NCBI GenBank assembly: GCA_036273675.1
Contig: DASUHD010000153.1
Coordinates: 1-64,000 of the forward strand
Length of the DNA: 64,000 bases
Reading direction: 5' to 3'
Source: DAHUXT01 sp036273675
GTDB lineage: Bacteria > Chloroflexota > Ktedonobacteria > Ktedonobacterales > JADMIN01
Shown here: one piece after another, positions 47,888 through 56,922 of the stretch
Layout of the letters: every line of letters starts with the position of its first letter
Numbering within the stretch: the first letter of the stretch is position 1
Notes under the pieces: generated by a model
What the model saw: only the letters and a program-made list of their open reading frames with translations
Database searches by the model: none
What the model was told of the DNA's origin: nothing
Translations under genes and position numbers: made by a program

Positions 47888-48907
47888 ATGACTGCCCAGG
47901 TGGTGCGAGCGACTCGACCAAGCGCGAAGCAACAAGTTGGGGAACTGTATGCGAAGTATGGTCAGCGAAAACCGATGGGAGTGAGCGCACCCAGCCCGTG
48001 GCTGCCTCACTATTTCCTGCACAGAACATTTCTCGGCGACCAGGATCTGCTCATCATCTACAATACCAAACGCTGCAAGTACCGTTGTCACTTCTGCCAG
48101 CTTCCGGCGAAAAGCTCACCAACGCTCATTCCAGGAAGTGAGATCGTCGCACAGTTTTCGTATGTCGTGAAAGAATTGAAACATTCGCTGAGTGTCTTAG
48201 ATCGCGTCACGTTCAGCAACGAAGGGTCGGTGCTCGACGCGGCGACATTTCCCACCGAGGCCATGCTCGAAATCGCCGAAGGTGTCAATGAGCTACGCCG
48301 CGTCCGCACGCTCGTGCTGGAGACACGCCTCGAATTCGTCGATACCGACGTGCTGGCCCAGATTCGCGAAGCTGCTCCTCGCGTCTCGCTCAATATCCTG
48401 ACCGGCTTCGAGACGCACGACCCCTATATCCGCGACAAAGTGCTGTTCAAACGCGAACCGCTTGATGTCTTCGAGCGTGGGCTAGACCGGGTGGCCGAGG
48501 CGGGCGCGCAGCTGACGGCTTACGTGCTCTTCAAGCCGCGCTGGGATATGACCGACGAAGAGGCTGTCGCCGAGGCGGAAGCCAGCATCGATTACCTGGC
48601 GGAGCAGACAAAGGCGCGCGGACTCGATCTCTCGGTGCGTCTCAATCCGATGTACGCCGCGGATGGATCGCGCTGGGCGAAGAAGGCGCACACCTCGGCG
48701 GACTACCAGCCGCCGCGGCTGACCGACGTGATGCGCGTGGCCGAGAAGAAACGCCGGGAGGGCGTCAATATCTACATCGGCATGTCCACTGAAGGGCTCG
48801 ACGACGGCTCGAACTACATGGGACGTGAAGACTACTCCGTGAAGCTCGTCAGGCCGGTGCTGCTCTTCAATGGTGGCAAGATCGACTCGTTCGACGGCTA
48901 CATTTAG
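47888..48907 (+). CDS. Elp3/RaSEA-like radical SAM protein
   Basis: 339 residues from ATG 47888, preceded by AAGGAGG. The [4Fe-4S]-binding motif CKYRCHFC (CxxxCxxC) is at about residues 65-72, with LLIIYNTKRCKYRC before it. The remainder (VTFSNEGSVLDAATFP, LVLETRLEFVD, LTGFETHDPYIRDKVLFKR, LTAYVLFKPRWDMTDEEAV) fits the Elp3/MiaB/NifB-type barrel, and in particular the group that includes the archaeosine enzyme RaSEA (TIGR01210-like). The reaction is not known in bacteria. It is 27 bases upstream of a hotdog-fold gene. Confidence 0.88.
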   Translation: MTAQVVRATRPSAKQQVGELYAKYGQRKPMGVSAPSPWLPHYFLHRTFLGDQDLLIIYNTKRCKYRCHFCQLPAKSSPTLIPGSEIVAQFSYVVKELKHSLSVLDRVTFSNEGSVLDAATFPTEAMLEIAEGVNELRRVRTLVLETRLEFVDTDVLAQIREAAPRVSLNILTGFETHDPYIRDKVLFKREPLDVFERGLDRVAEAGAQLTAYVLFKPRWDMTDEEAVAEAEASIDYLAEQTKARGLDLSVRLNPMYAADGSRWAKKAHTSADYQPPRLTDVMRVAEKKRREGVNIYIGMSTEGLDDGSNYMGREDYSVKLVRPVLLFNGGKIDSFDGYI

Positions 48908-48934
48908 GTGGATGACCGCAGGGACGGCGAAACA

Positions 48935-49435
48935 ATGACATCAATGATGCAGCCGACGACGCTGGAAGGTCTGCTCGCGGAGGGCGGTGTCCGTTGCTTC
49001 GCGGGCGGCCTAGAGGTCGAAGTGCGGCGCGCATGGATCGTCGCGGGCGAGGACCGTCTCGCCTACACGGCCATCGTGCGCCTGGTGGAATGCTGCCGCG
49101 AGTGGCACTGGCAGTCCGATATTCTCCCACATGCGGGCGGCGCGCCACTCGACTCGATCACCAAGTCCTTCACGGCGGAATTTTCGCATCCGATAGCCCT
49201 CGGGAGCCTGCTTCGCATCACGCATCAGGTGATCGACGTACGCCCCCGTAGCTACCGGCTTCGCTTTGAGCTGACCACGCTCCAACCTGAACAGCGTTGC
49301 GCCACACTGGAGATGGTCAGCGTCTTCTATGATCCCGCGCGCGAAGCCGTCGCCGAGCCACCCACTGCCGTGGTGGACTATCTCCGCTCCTGTCTCTCCC
49401 CCACTCAGCCTCAGCCAGCCGACGACACGCCCTAA
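48935..49435 (+). CDS. Hotdog-fold thioesterase-like protein
   Basis: 166 residues from ATG 48935; a GTG directly after the upstream stop is an alternative. The order WHWQSDILPHAGGAPLDSITKSFTAEFSHPIALGSLLRITHQVIDVRPRSYRLRFELTTL is that of a hotdog (4HBT-like) protein: a central helix followed by long beta strands. These usually hydrolyse or bind acyl-thioesters. The canonical catalytic Asp/Glu cannot be placed with confidence. Co-transcribed with the radical-SAM gene. Confidence 0.65.
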   Translation: MTSMMQPTTLEGLLAEGGVRCFAGGLEVEVRRAWIVAGEDRLAYTAIVRLVECCREWHWQSDILPHAGGAPLDSITKSFTAEFSHPIALGSLLRITHQVIDVRPRSYRLRFELTTLQPEQRCATLEMVSVFYDPAREAVAEPPTAVVDYLRSCLSPTQPQPADDTP

Positions 49436-49442
49436 CGCGGCG

Positions 49443-52199
49443 CTACGGAGCGGCGGCGAAGACCCTCCCTTGGGTATCAATGGTGGCGGTATTTTCCGGC
49501 GTAGACCAGAGTATCCCCTTCCCGTCTGTCACAGGCCCATAGAGCAGCGTCATTTCTGGCAGCGGGCCGATATCCAGCCAACGATTCGCGCCGGACGGCA
49601 GGCGGTAGAGCTGGTAGCCGTTGGCATTTGGAATTGCGCTGAGCGCCAGAATGGAGCCGTCACTCGTAAGAGCGGTATACAACGGATCGAAGATGGTTTT
49701 TGCCGAAAGCGCAGGCCGCGCTGTCCACTGCTGGCCGCTCGCGTCACCGCAATAGAGCGTGCCTGCCCAGTCGTCTCCCAGGCAGATATTCCATGGGCTA
49801 TTCGGCTGTGGCGTCTGTACGAGGATGGTGTAGCCCATCGGCGTTGGCAATTTGCTCCAATGAGCGCCACCATCATCTGAGCGCCAGATGGAGGCAGAGG
49901 GTATCGGCATCCCTTCCACGCCCTGAGTGCTGACGATGCTACTGCTTGCCAGCAGTTCGCCATTGTAGGGGTTGAGCCAGAAGACGGAGACCTGTCGCTG
50001 TATCGCGCTGTCAACAGTGCGCCAGGTGGCCATGCCATCGTTGCTTGCCTGAAGCGGCATCGTCTGCGATCCAGCGAAATCCGCAGGCCCGCGAAAAGCG
50101 TAGACGGTTGTGCCATAGCTGGCGAACTGGGTAACAGTCGTCTTGTCGAGGCTGCGCACGCGTTGCCACGCGCCGCCGCCATCTACGCTACGATAATAGA
50201 AATCAGGTGTGCTATGAGGTGCGCCGGTGGAAATGCCTAACAGCACATCGTTCGGATTCGTCTGATCAACGATGAGCGCACACCAGCCGACTGCGCCCGG
50301 CGGCGTTCCAGGCGTCCATGTTGAGCCGCCATCATGCGAACTCCAAAATAACGTCTGCGTTGCCCCCGCCTGATCTGGATTTTGACAGGCATAAGCAGTA
50401 TGGCCATCACTGGGCGCAACCGCCAGCGCATCGGCGGTAGTAATCGCAGGCTCGCGAGGGTCCACCTGACTCGCCTGAAAGCCATTTGGCATGCTGGTCG
50501 GCTGCCAGGCCAGCGGTCTCGCGCGGTCTACATCATACCTGAGAGGCAAAGGTGTCAGGGTTGGTGTAGGTGGCGGTGTGGGCAGCGGCGGCGCGGCTGG
50601 GCCGGGATAGCTGGCGATATAAACGGGTCCAGCCAGATTGCCAAGCCCCTCTGGCGCGGTCGCTGGCATCGACCAGAGGATGCCACCGTCTGGGCGTGGC
50701 GCATAGAATGCGGCGCCTTCAGGCAATTTACCCCCCTTTTGCCACTGGGTTGACCCTGCGGGTAGTCGGTAAATATCGCTCCAGGTCGGCAAGCCCAGCT
50801 TCGTGAAGTGGTACGAATACATGGCCAGGACCGCGCCATCAGTGGCAAGGGCGAGCTGGTAAGTCTGGCCATTGGCGTCCACCTGAACGCATCCAGCGCA
50901 ATCGCTTGGTGTCGGCGTGCCAACTGCGCTGGCGATGCTCAGGCCCGGTCTCGTCGTCCAGTTGCCCGTTTTCGTTGACCCACAAGTGACACGGTTGGTA
51001 TAGACACGGGGCTGCTGCTCGCTCTCAGGGGCAAAGAACATACTACATATGTCCCAGGAGCCGTCTGCGGTTGGGTTGAGGATTGGCTCGGCGAGCAAAG
51101 GGGTCGTTAGCTGTTGCCAATCCCTGCCACTGTCGTCGGTTGTCCAGAGCGACACAATCGCCCCATCGACGGGAAAAGCCTCGACCAGCAAGGCGCCTGT
51201 CACTGGATGCAGCCAGAACTTCATCGTTCGCAAGTGTTTGTTATGAATGACATCATCGAAGACGCTCCAGGTCTTCATCTCGTCGTTGCTGACTACGAGG
51301 CGATTCACGCCCTTGTCACCCGGCAAGATCGCGTAGGTGGCGCCATTCAGCGTGGCGAACCCCGTCATCGACAGTGTGGCGGGATTATCCTGCCAGTGCG
51401 TTCCGCCATCAAAGGTAGCGAAGCTGGCAGATGTCGCCTGGTTCTCATTCGGATGGACATACGCCTTGAGATCGAGCACTGCCACACCGGAATTCATTTG
51501 ATCGAGCTGTATCTGGCAATCGAAGGCGCGAGTAAGCTGCAGCGTCCCCACGCTTCGCCAGGTGGTTCCAGCATCGGTCGTGCGCCAGATGCGTAGCGGG
51601 CCGGGCGCTGCTTCTGTACCCGACTGACAGATCCAGGCAATCGAGCCATCCGCTGGGAAAACACTGAGCGAGGCGCTCGCGTCGAGAGTTGCTCCCATCC
51701 CTCCCGGCAGCATAATCTGTCGCCACGTCAACGAGAATGCCTGTGCGTGCGGCGGGCGATTCTGCGCGCCGAACTGGAAGACCCGCCCGAAGCCGACCAC
51801 CACCAGCGCGATGGCGGCAACAGCGGCCAGCGTCCCCAGCGCGCGTCTGCGCCAGCTCCGAGGAGCCGTGGATGGCTGATGTATCGGGTTCCTGTCGTCA
51901 GACTCGTCGGATACGTGAGTTTCGCCGGTAATCGAGTCGTCGCTCGTCGTCCGCTGCCCGGTGGAGAGCGCCGCGAGCACAGCCTGCCAGAGCCGCTCAT
52001 CAGGCGCGGGAACCTGCTGGGCCTGGAGCATCGCCGCAATTGCCTCGAAGCCCTCTAGCCGCTGCTGACAGGCTGGGCAGCCCTCGCTGTGTGCGCCGAT
52101 GCGGGTCGTCTCATCCGGCGCCAGCGCTTCATCGCGCCAGGCGGAGAGATCGGCGGAGGTCAGGCCCAGCGCGCAGGTAGGCGTCGTCTGTTGGCTCAT
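49443..52199 (-). CDS. Anti-sigma factor with large extracellular BNR/Ycf48-like propeller
   Basis: 918 residues. The N terminus is a zinc-binding anti-sigma domain (HSEGCPACQQRL, HxxxCxxC, about residues 37-48) that should hold the adjacent ECF sigma factor. A single membrane helix (about 113-132) leads to ~780 extracytoplasmic residues with many Asp-box/BNR-type turns: TTDAGTTW, TFDGGTHW, SSHDGGSTW, RSVDGGGAW, RSDDGGAHW. There appear to be two propeller-like halves separated by a Pro-rich linker near residue 540. Start overlaps the sigma stop by four bases (ATGA). Ligand unknown; the exported part is presumably the sensor. Confidence 0.9.
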   Translation of the reverse strand: MSQQTTPTCALGLTSADLSAWRDEALAPDETTRIGAHSEGCPACQQRLEGFEAIAAMLQAQQVPAPDERLWQAVLAALSTGQRTTSDDSITGETHVSDESDDRNPIHQPSTAPRSWRRRALGTLAAVAAIALVVVGFGRVFQFGAQNRPPHAQAFSLTWRQIMLPGGMGATLDASASLSVFPADGSIAWICQSGTEAAPGPLRIWRTTDAGTTWRSVGTLQLTRAFDCQIQLDQMNSGVAVLDLKAYVHPNENQATSASFATFDGGTHWQDNPATLSMTGFATLNGATYAILPGDKGVNRLVVSNDEMKTWSVFDDVIHNKHLRTMKFWLHPVTGALLVEAFPVDGAIVSLWTTDDSGRDWQQLTTPLLAEPILNPTADGSWDICSMFFAPESEQQPRVYTNRVTCGSTKTGNWTTRPGLSIASAVGTPTPSDCAGCVQVDANGQTYQLALATDGAVLAMYSYHFTKLGLPTWSDIYRLPAGSTQWQKGGKLPEGAAFYAPRPDGGILWSMPATAPEGLGNLAGPVYIASYPGPAAPPLPTPPPTPTLTPLPLRYDVDRARPLAWQPTSMPNGFQASQVDPREPAITTADALAVAPSDGHTAYACQNPDQAGATQTLFWSSHDGGSTWTPGTPPGAVGWCALIVDQTNPNDVLLGISTGAPHSTPDFYYRSVDGGGAWQRVRSLDKTTVTQFASYGTTVYAFRGPADFAGSQTMPLQASNDGMATWRTVDSAIQRQVSVFWLNPYNGELLASSSIVSTQGVEGMPIPSASIWRSDDGGAHWSKLPTPMGYTILVQTPQPNSPWNICLGDDWAGTLYCGDASGQQWTARPALSAKTIFDPLYTALTSDGSILALSAIPNANGYQLYRLPSGANRWLDIGPLPEMTLLYGPVTDGKGILWSTPENTATIDTQGRVFAAAP

Positions 52200-52888
52200 G
52201 ATCGTTGCTCCTCCCGGGTATAGCGCGCGCGGAAGGCATCGCGACCACGGCTGAGCGTCATCTTGGCGGCGGCCAGTGTGACGCCCAGCATCTCAGCCAC
52301 CTCCGCGCACGAGAAGCCACACACCTCCCGCAGCACCAGCGCCGCCCGTTGCTGTGGCGGCAGCGCCAGCAGTGTCGCCCGGATGGCCTCGCTCTCCGCC
52401 AGCCGCCATGCCGGATCGCTGACAGATGGATCGTCGGCCATGGAGAATGGCTGAGCCGCGCCAACGGGAGCCGCCGCGCGCTTCTGGTGGGTGAGGGCGA
52501 GGTTGGTTGCCACGCGAAAGAGCCAGCCACCCGGACGCTCATAGGTGACGATACGGTCGAAATGTTGCCAGGCGCGCACAAAGGTTTCCTGGCTGAGATC
52601 GTACGCCGCCTGTTCGTCGCCGGTGATGCGCCAGAGGTAGCCGAAGATGTCGCGCTCATGCTGCCGGAAGAACGCCTCGAAGGATGGAAGATTGTAGGCG
52701 CTGGCGCTGGCAGGGTCATCAGCAGACGCGCTGGCGAGCGTCTGCCCAGGCGCGCCAGTAATTTCAGTCAGATTGGCGTTCCTCCGCAGCGCGCGACCTA
52801 TGCTCCATATGCCCGCTCTATCCCACCATGCGCCAATGGTCCGCGAACGACGGATTCTCCGCGCCGACCAACTGCCCGCGATGACCAT
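52196..52888 (-). CDS. ECF-family RNA polymerase sigma factor
   Basis: 230 residues with an extra ~65-residue N terminus. Region 2 is FFRQHERDIFGYLWRITGDEQAAYDLSQETFVRAW (~residues 72-106). Region 4 is ALPPQQRAALVLREVCGFSCAEVAEMLGVTLAAAKMTLSRGRDAFR (~170-215). Its activity should be controlled by the anti-sigma protein encoded directly downstream. The start was kept at 52888; it has GGAAG upstream, but an internal start is possible because the first ~60 residues are not conserved-looking. Confidence 0.95.
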   Translation of the reverse strand: MVIAGSWSARRIRRSRTIGAWWDRAGIWSIGRALRRNANLTEITGAPGQTLASASADDPASASAYNLPSFEAFFRQHERDIFGYLWRITGDEQAAYDLSQETFVRAWQHFDRIVTYERPGGWLFRVATNLALTHQKRAAAPVGAAQPFSMADDPSVSDPAWRLAESEAIRATLLALPPQQRAALVLREVCGFSCAEVAEMLGVTLAAAKMTLSRGRDAFRARYTREEQRS

Positions 52889-52929
52889 CTCCTCGGCTTC
52901 CTTTCATCTCATCGCCTCAGGTGTATGGG

Positions 52930-52975
52930 TCTTTCAATTCACACACTATTGGAGTTCCATGAAAGTAACATCCGG
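52930..52975 (-). promoter_or_regulatory. Candidate ECF-type promoter upstream of the sigma factor gene
   Basis: On the minus strand, a GGAACT (ECF -35-like) lies about 70-80 bases before the start codon, with TGTTACTTTC just upstream. No convincing -10 can be named. Autoregulation is common for such pairs. Confidence 0.35.
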
Positions 52976-53081
52976 CCTGGGCGTCTCACACGTAACAACG
53001 CCTGCCCAGGCCAATCGTGTACAATGGCAGCGCGCCCACTCAGTAGCATAGCTGGCCAGTTTCGCTGGTTGGAGTGATGAG

Positions 53082-53684
53082 ATGCCCGCTTTGTATCCCC
53101 TGCCCGCGACGCAGCCATTCGCCGCGGCCCTCGCTGCATTGGCGCTGGTGATCTGCGCGGCGCCGGAGTGCAGCCGTCTGCTGACCCGGCGTCGCCGCGA
53201 GGGAGCCACCGCGTATGATGGCGGATCGCTGGCGCTGTTGCTGGGGTTGCTGGCGCTCAGTGTTGCCTCGGCGTGGCTGGCGGCGGCGCTGCTGCCGGGC
53301 GCGGCGATGGTCCACGGGCGAGCGCTCGTCTTTGGTCTGGGTATCGCGCTCATCCTCGTTGGGACGGCGTTGCGAAACTATGCCATTCGCGTGCTGGGCC
53401 GCTACTTCGTCATCACCGTCGCCGTCGGACCCGATCAGCAGGTGGTCGAGCGCGGGCCGTATCGCCTGATTCGCCATCCGTCTTATACTGGCGCGCTGCT
53501 GTCATTGCTCGGCTTTGGGCTGGTGTTGACCAACTGGGCGAGCCTCGCCGCTATAATCCTAGGGAACGCGGTGGGTTTCGGCTATCGCGTGATGGTGGAA
53601 GAGCGGGTGCTCTCGCGCGCACTCGGCCAGCCATATATCGCCTACATGCGGCGGACGCGCCGATTGATACCGTATCTCTTTTAG
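53082..53684 (+). CDS. Isoprenylcysteine carboxyl methyltransferase-like (ICMT/PEMT) protein
   Basis: 200 residues with about five membrane helices. The conserved C-terminal motif RGPYRLIRHPSYTGALLSLLGFGL and EERVLSRALGQPYIAYMRRTRRLIPYLF is the SAM-binding signature of the ICMT/phospholipid methyltransferase family. Bacterial members probably methylate small lipophilic or carboxyl substrates; the substrate is unknown. It is 20 bases upstream of the S9 peptidase gene, and probably transcribed with it. Confidence 0.9.
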   Translation: MPALYPLPATQPFAAALAALALVICAAPECSRLLTRRRREGATAYDGGSLALLLGLLALSVASAWLAAALLPGAAMVHGRALVFGLGIALILVGTALRNYAIRVLGRYFVITVAVGPDQQVVERGPYRLIRHPSYTGALLSLLGFGLVLTNWASLAAIILGNAVGFGYRVMVEERVLSRALGQPYIAYMRRTRRLIPYLF

Positions 53685-53703
53685 TAATGGGAGATCGAAA
53701 CCC

Positions 53704-55656
53704 GTGACCGAGCCGATGGTAGCGCCCTATGGCGCGTGGAAATCGCCACTGACGGCGGACGTGCTGCTGGCCAGCGCTCTGGGCCTGAGCGAGCTTCAGC
53801 TTGACGGTGAAACAATCTACTGGACTGAGTTACGCCCCAGCCAGGGTGGCCGTACCGTGCTGGTGCGCCGTACCCCGGATGGTCAGATCAGCGACGTGAC
53901 GCCTGCCCCGTTCCATGCGCGCACCCGCGTCCACGAATACGGCGGCGGATCGTATCTGGCGGCTGGCGGGGCCGTCTACTTCTCCAACTTTGCTGACCAG
54001 CGCCTCTATCGCGTGCGAGATGGCGGCGCGCCCGAGCCGCTGACACCCGACCTGCCCGACGGTGTCCTGCGCTATGCCGACGCCACGCTGGACGCGACAC
54101 GCAATCGGCTGATCCTGGTGCGCGAAGACCATCGCGAATCAGGCCAGGAGGCGAAGAACACGCTGGTCGCACTGACGCTGGATGGCGAGAACGCGGATGG
54201 CGGCCACGTGCTGGTCGACGGTACGGACTTCGTCTCGACGCCGCGCCTCAACCCCGATGGTTCGCGGCTAACATGGCTCGCTTGGAACCATCCCAACATG
54301 CCCTGGGACGGCACGGCGCTCTGGGTGGCCGAGATCGCCGCCGATGGCTCACTGGCAAATGCCCAGCAGATCGCGGGTGGCCAGAACGAGTCGGTCTTCC
54401 AGCCCACGTGGTCGCCTGACGGCGAGCTATACTTCATCTCCGACCGCACCGGCTGGTGGAATCTCTATCGCTGGCGCAACGGACAGGCCGAGGCGCTGGC
54501 GTCGATGGAGGCGGAGTTTGGCTTGCCGCAGTGGCAATTTCGGATGGCGACGTATGACTTCAGCGATGCTGGACACATCATCTGCGCCTGGCAGCAGGAC
54601 GGCCTCATCCACCTGGGTTCGCTTGACCTCGCGACGGGGGCGCTGACGCCCATAGAGACATCCTACACGCTGATCGCTCAGCCAAAGGCAAGCGCCAGCC
54701 AGATCATCTTCGTGGGCGCCTCGCCGACCCAGGCGGGCCAGATTGTGCGGATGGACACCGCCACCGGCCAGCAAGAGACGCTGCGCCAGTCCAGCACGCT
54801 GACGCTCGATGACGCCTGGATTTCGGTGGGGAAGCAGATCGCGTTTCCAACGGAGAACGGGCTGACGTCCTACGGCTTCTACTACCCGCCGCGCAATCCC
54901 GACTTTGTTGCGCCGGAGGGCGAGTTGCCGCCGCTGCGTGTACTCAGCCATGGCGGCCCTACCTCGCAGGTCTTCAACGGCTTCAACCCCAGCATCCTCT
55001 ACTGGACGAGCCGCGGATTCGCCGTCCTCGACGTGAACTATGGCGGCAGCACCGGCTACGGGCGCGCCTACCGCGACCGCCTGAAGGGTCAGTGGGGCGT
55101 GGTAGACCTGGACGACTGCGTGAACGGCGCGCGCTATCTGGCGCAGCAGGGGCCGGTAGACGGCAACCGGGTGACGATCAGCGGCGGCAGCGCGGGCGGC
55201 TACACGACGCTCTGCGGGGTCACCTTCCGCGATGCGTTCCGGGCGGGCGCCAGCCACTTCGGCGTCAGCGACCTGGGAGCGCTGGCCCGCGATACGCACA
55301 AGTTCGAGTCGCGCTACCTCGACCAAATGGTAGGCCCGTATCCCGAGCGAGAAGACCTCTATCAAGCGCGCTCGCCGATCTTCCATGTGGATCAGCTCCA
55401 TACGCCGGTCATCTTCTTCCAGGGGCTAGAGGACCCTGTGGTGCCGCCGAACCAGGCGGAGACGATGGTGGAGGCGTTGCGCGCGAAGGGCGTGCCGGTG
55501 GCCTATCTCGCCTTCGAGGGCGAAAGCCACGGCTTCCGCCAGGCCGCGAACATCAAGCGGTCGCTGGAGGCGGAACTTTACTTCTTCGGGCGCATCCTCG
55601 GCTACACCCCGGCGGACGAGATCGAGCCAGTGCAGATCGACAACCTGCCGGAGTAG
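53704..55656 (+). CDS. S9-family prolyl oligopeptidase / acylaminoacyl peptidase
   Basis: 650 residues, GTG start. An N-terminal beta-propeller (residues ~20-360, with WSPDGELYFISDRTGWWNLY) is followed by an alpha/beta-hydrolase domain. Catalytic residues: Ser in SGGSAGGYTTL (GxSxGG, ~residue 498), Asp in GLEDPVVPPNQAE (~578), His in FEGESHGFRQ (~612). GGSTGYGRAYRDRLKGQWG is the family oxyanion region. It cleaves short peptides, probably in the cytoplasm since there is no signal peptide. Confidence 0.95.
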   Translation: MTEPMVAPYGAWKSPLTADVLLASALGLSELQLDGETIYWTELRPSQGGRTVLVRRTPDGQISDVTPAPFHARTRVHEYGGGSYLAAGGAVYFSNFADQRLYRVRDGGAPEPLTPDLPDGVLRYADATLDATRNRLILVREDHRESGQEAKNTLVALTLDGENADGGHVLVDGTDFVSTPRLNPDGSRLTWLAWNHPNMPWDGTALWVAEIAADGSLANAQQIAGGQNESVFQPTWSPDGELYFISDRTGWWNLYRWRNGQAEALASMEAEFGLPQWQFRMATYDFSDAGHIICAWQQDGLIHLGSLDLATGALTPIETSYTLIAQPKASASQIIFVGASPTQAGQIVRMDTATGQQETLRQSSTLTLDDAWISVGKQIAFPTENGLTSYGFYYPPRNPDFVAPEGELPPLRVLSHGGPTSQVFNGFNPSILYWTSRGFAVLDVNYGGSTGYGRAYRDRLKGQWGVVDLDDCVNGARYLAQQGPVDGNRVTISGGSAGGYTTLCGVTFRDAFRAGASHFGVSDLGALARDTHKFESRYLDQMVGPYPEREDLYQARSPIFHVDQLHTPVIFFQGLEDPVVPPNQAETMVEALRAKGVPVAYLAFEGESHGFRQAANIKRSLEAELYFFGRILGYTPADEIEPVQIDNLPE

Positions 55657-55800
55657 ATTTCAGAAGCCGATTGGGTGGGTGGAGTTAGCCGCGGCATGCA
55701 TGCCGCGAAGTTGGATTACGTCCATCGAAACAATGCACGAGGCAGCGCAGCCGCCGACCAATACAGGTCGACGGCTGTCTTGTTCTCTGCTACTCGCTGG

Positions 55801-56316
55801 CTAGACGTGCAAGTCCCAGACGGTCTGGCCGCTACTGATGATATCCGCCTCGAAGGCAACCGTGAAATCGTGCTGGCTTGCCGCTACCTCGTAGGCGATC
55901 TGGCCTTTGATGATATCGCCTGCCGCTAGCTTACCATCGGGGGGCGTCACATTCGAGATGATTGTTTCGTCGTATTTCTGGCCGGTTGCGTCTTTTAGGG
56001 TGAACTGAAGTAGGGATGAAACGTCCTGCTCCTTGGAGCCGACATTCTTGAGGGTGACATCAACGACGACGAATTGGTTACCACTCTTGGGCTTGAAGAT
56101 ATCGTCACCCGGATTCGTCTTGAACGAGTTGACGGTGACAATAAATGTGTCACCAACCTTCACCTGGTCGCCGACCTTGAAATGTTTGCTGGAGTTCGAG
56201 CTGCTTGAATTGTTGCCGCTTGTTCCAACAGCGGTTCCCGCGTTTGCGCTCGAGCTGCCGCAAGCCATGATGACGAGAGCAAGAACGCCGAGCAACGTGC
56301 ATAACGGAAGTAGCAT
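55801..56316 (-). CDS. Lipoprotein with DUF4352-like domain
   Basis: 171 residues. The signal peptide ends in a lipobox (LALVIMAC, Cys ~19), followed by a Ser/Asn-rich spacer. A DUF4352-type immunoglobulin-like domain (VGDTFIVTVNSFKTNPGD, NQFVVVDVTLKNVGSKEQDV, KDATGQKY, GQIAYEVAASQHDFTVAF) then follows. Exposed on the outer face of the membrane. Function unknown; these often accompany secreted or wall proteins. The n-region is short, because the frame has no earlier start codon. Confidence 0.85.
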   Translation of the reverse strand: MLLPLCTLLGVLALVIMACGSSSANAGTAVGTSGNNSSSSNSSKHFKVGDQVKVGDTFIVTVNSFKTNPGDDIFKPKSGNQFVVVDVTLKNVGSKEQDVSSLLQFTLKDATGQKYDETIISNVTPPDGKLAAGDIIKGQIAYEVAASQHDFTVAFEADIISSGQTVWDLHV

Positions 56317-56696
56317 GCGAAGAGATTGCTTGAGGGATGGGCGTGACGTTGTTGGCGCCGGAAGTGCGCTCCTTCTTGAAGTCTGCTTCGCTCAAACACA
56401 AATACATAACTCGCTGCTAACTTGAGAAGATGACAAGCGATTGCGCTCCATACGAAGCAGTAGCGCTTCACGTGAATATCTCGGCATCTCACCTCAGACG
56501 AACAGCAAGTACTCACATAATAGCACGATACGTGTAGTTTGTCCATGATACCGTTATGTTAATAAGCTCAGCAATTCGTGAGGGTGGTAGCAGGCATTTG
56601 CCCTGATCCGGGCGTGTGGGGAGAAGGGGTACACTCTATGCGAGGGATAATCCCTGAAAGCAGGTCATCAAGGAAGGAACGCGATAGGTCTACACC
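56317..56696. other. Intergenic region upstream of the lipoprotein gene
   Basis: About 380 bases between the lipoprotein start and the glycine-zipper remnant. Short frames here overlap in several phases and show no family features. A degenerate CTTCACGTGAATAT (around 56466) resembles half of a parS site but misses the other half. Confidence 0.4.
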
Positions 56697-56879
56697 CCAT
56701 CTCCCACCAACGAAAACCGTACGACCGCGAGTTTCGTAGCCCTCGGTGTTGGCGTTGACCTTGGCGTTGCTATCAGCGCTGCGATTGGCGTCGCCACTGA
56801 CCAGATCGCCCTCGGCGTCGGGTTCGGTGTTGGTGTCGGCGCGGCCCTCGGCCTGGCGCTCCAGATGAGCCAGTGAGCG
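56697..56879 (+). pseudogene. Glycine-zipper protein remnant lacking a start codon
   Basis: An open frame of about 60 codons follows an in-frame TAG, with no ATG, GTG or TTG before the last few codons. The predicted sequence is a repetitive glycine-zipper (ALGVGVDLGVAISAAIG, IALGVGFGVGVGAALGL) ending QMSQ. Such short Gly/Val/Ala-repeat proteins are common as intact genes in Actinobacteria and Chloroflexota. It probably decayed from the 5' side. It ends 43 bases before the molybdopterin enzyme's 3' end (convergent). Confidence 0.5.
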
Positions 56880-56922
56880 CGGTCGGGCAATTGAATCCTG
56901 TGCCATGCTCGTGATCGATGCC

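Noticed and set aside
45523..49435. RiPP biosynthetic cluster
   Set aside because: There is no precursor peptide, exporter, peptidase or RRE domain nearby. The radical-SAM protein is of Elp3/RaSEA type, not a SPASM maturase.
56466..56480. Fourth parS site (CTTCACGTGAATAT)
   Set aside because: The outer bases are lost on both sides; only the CACGTGAA core remains.
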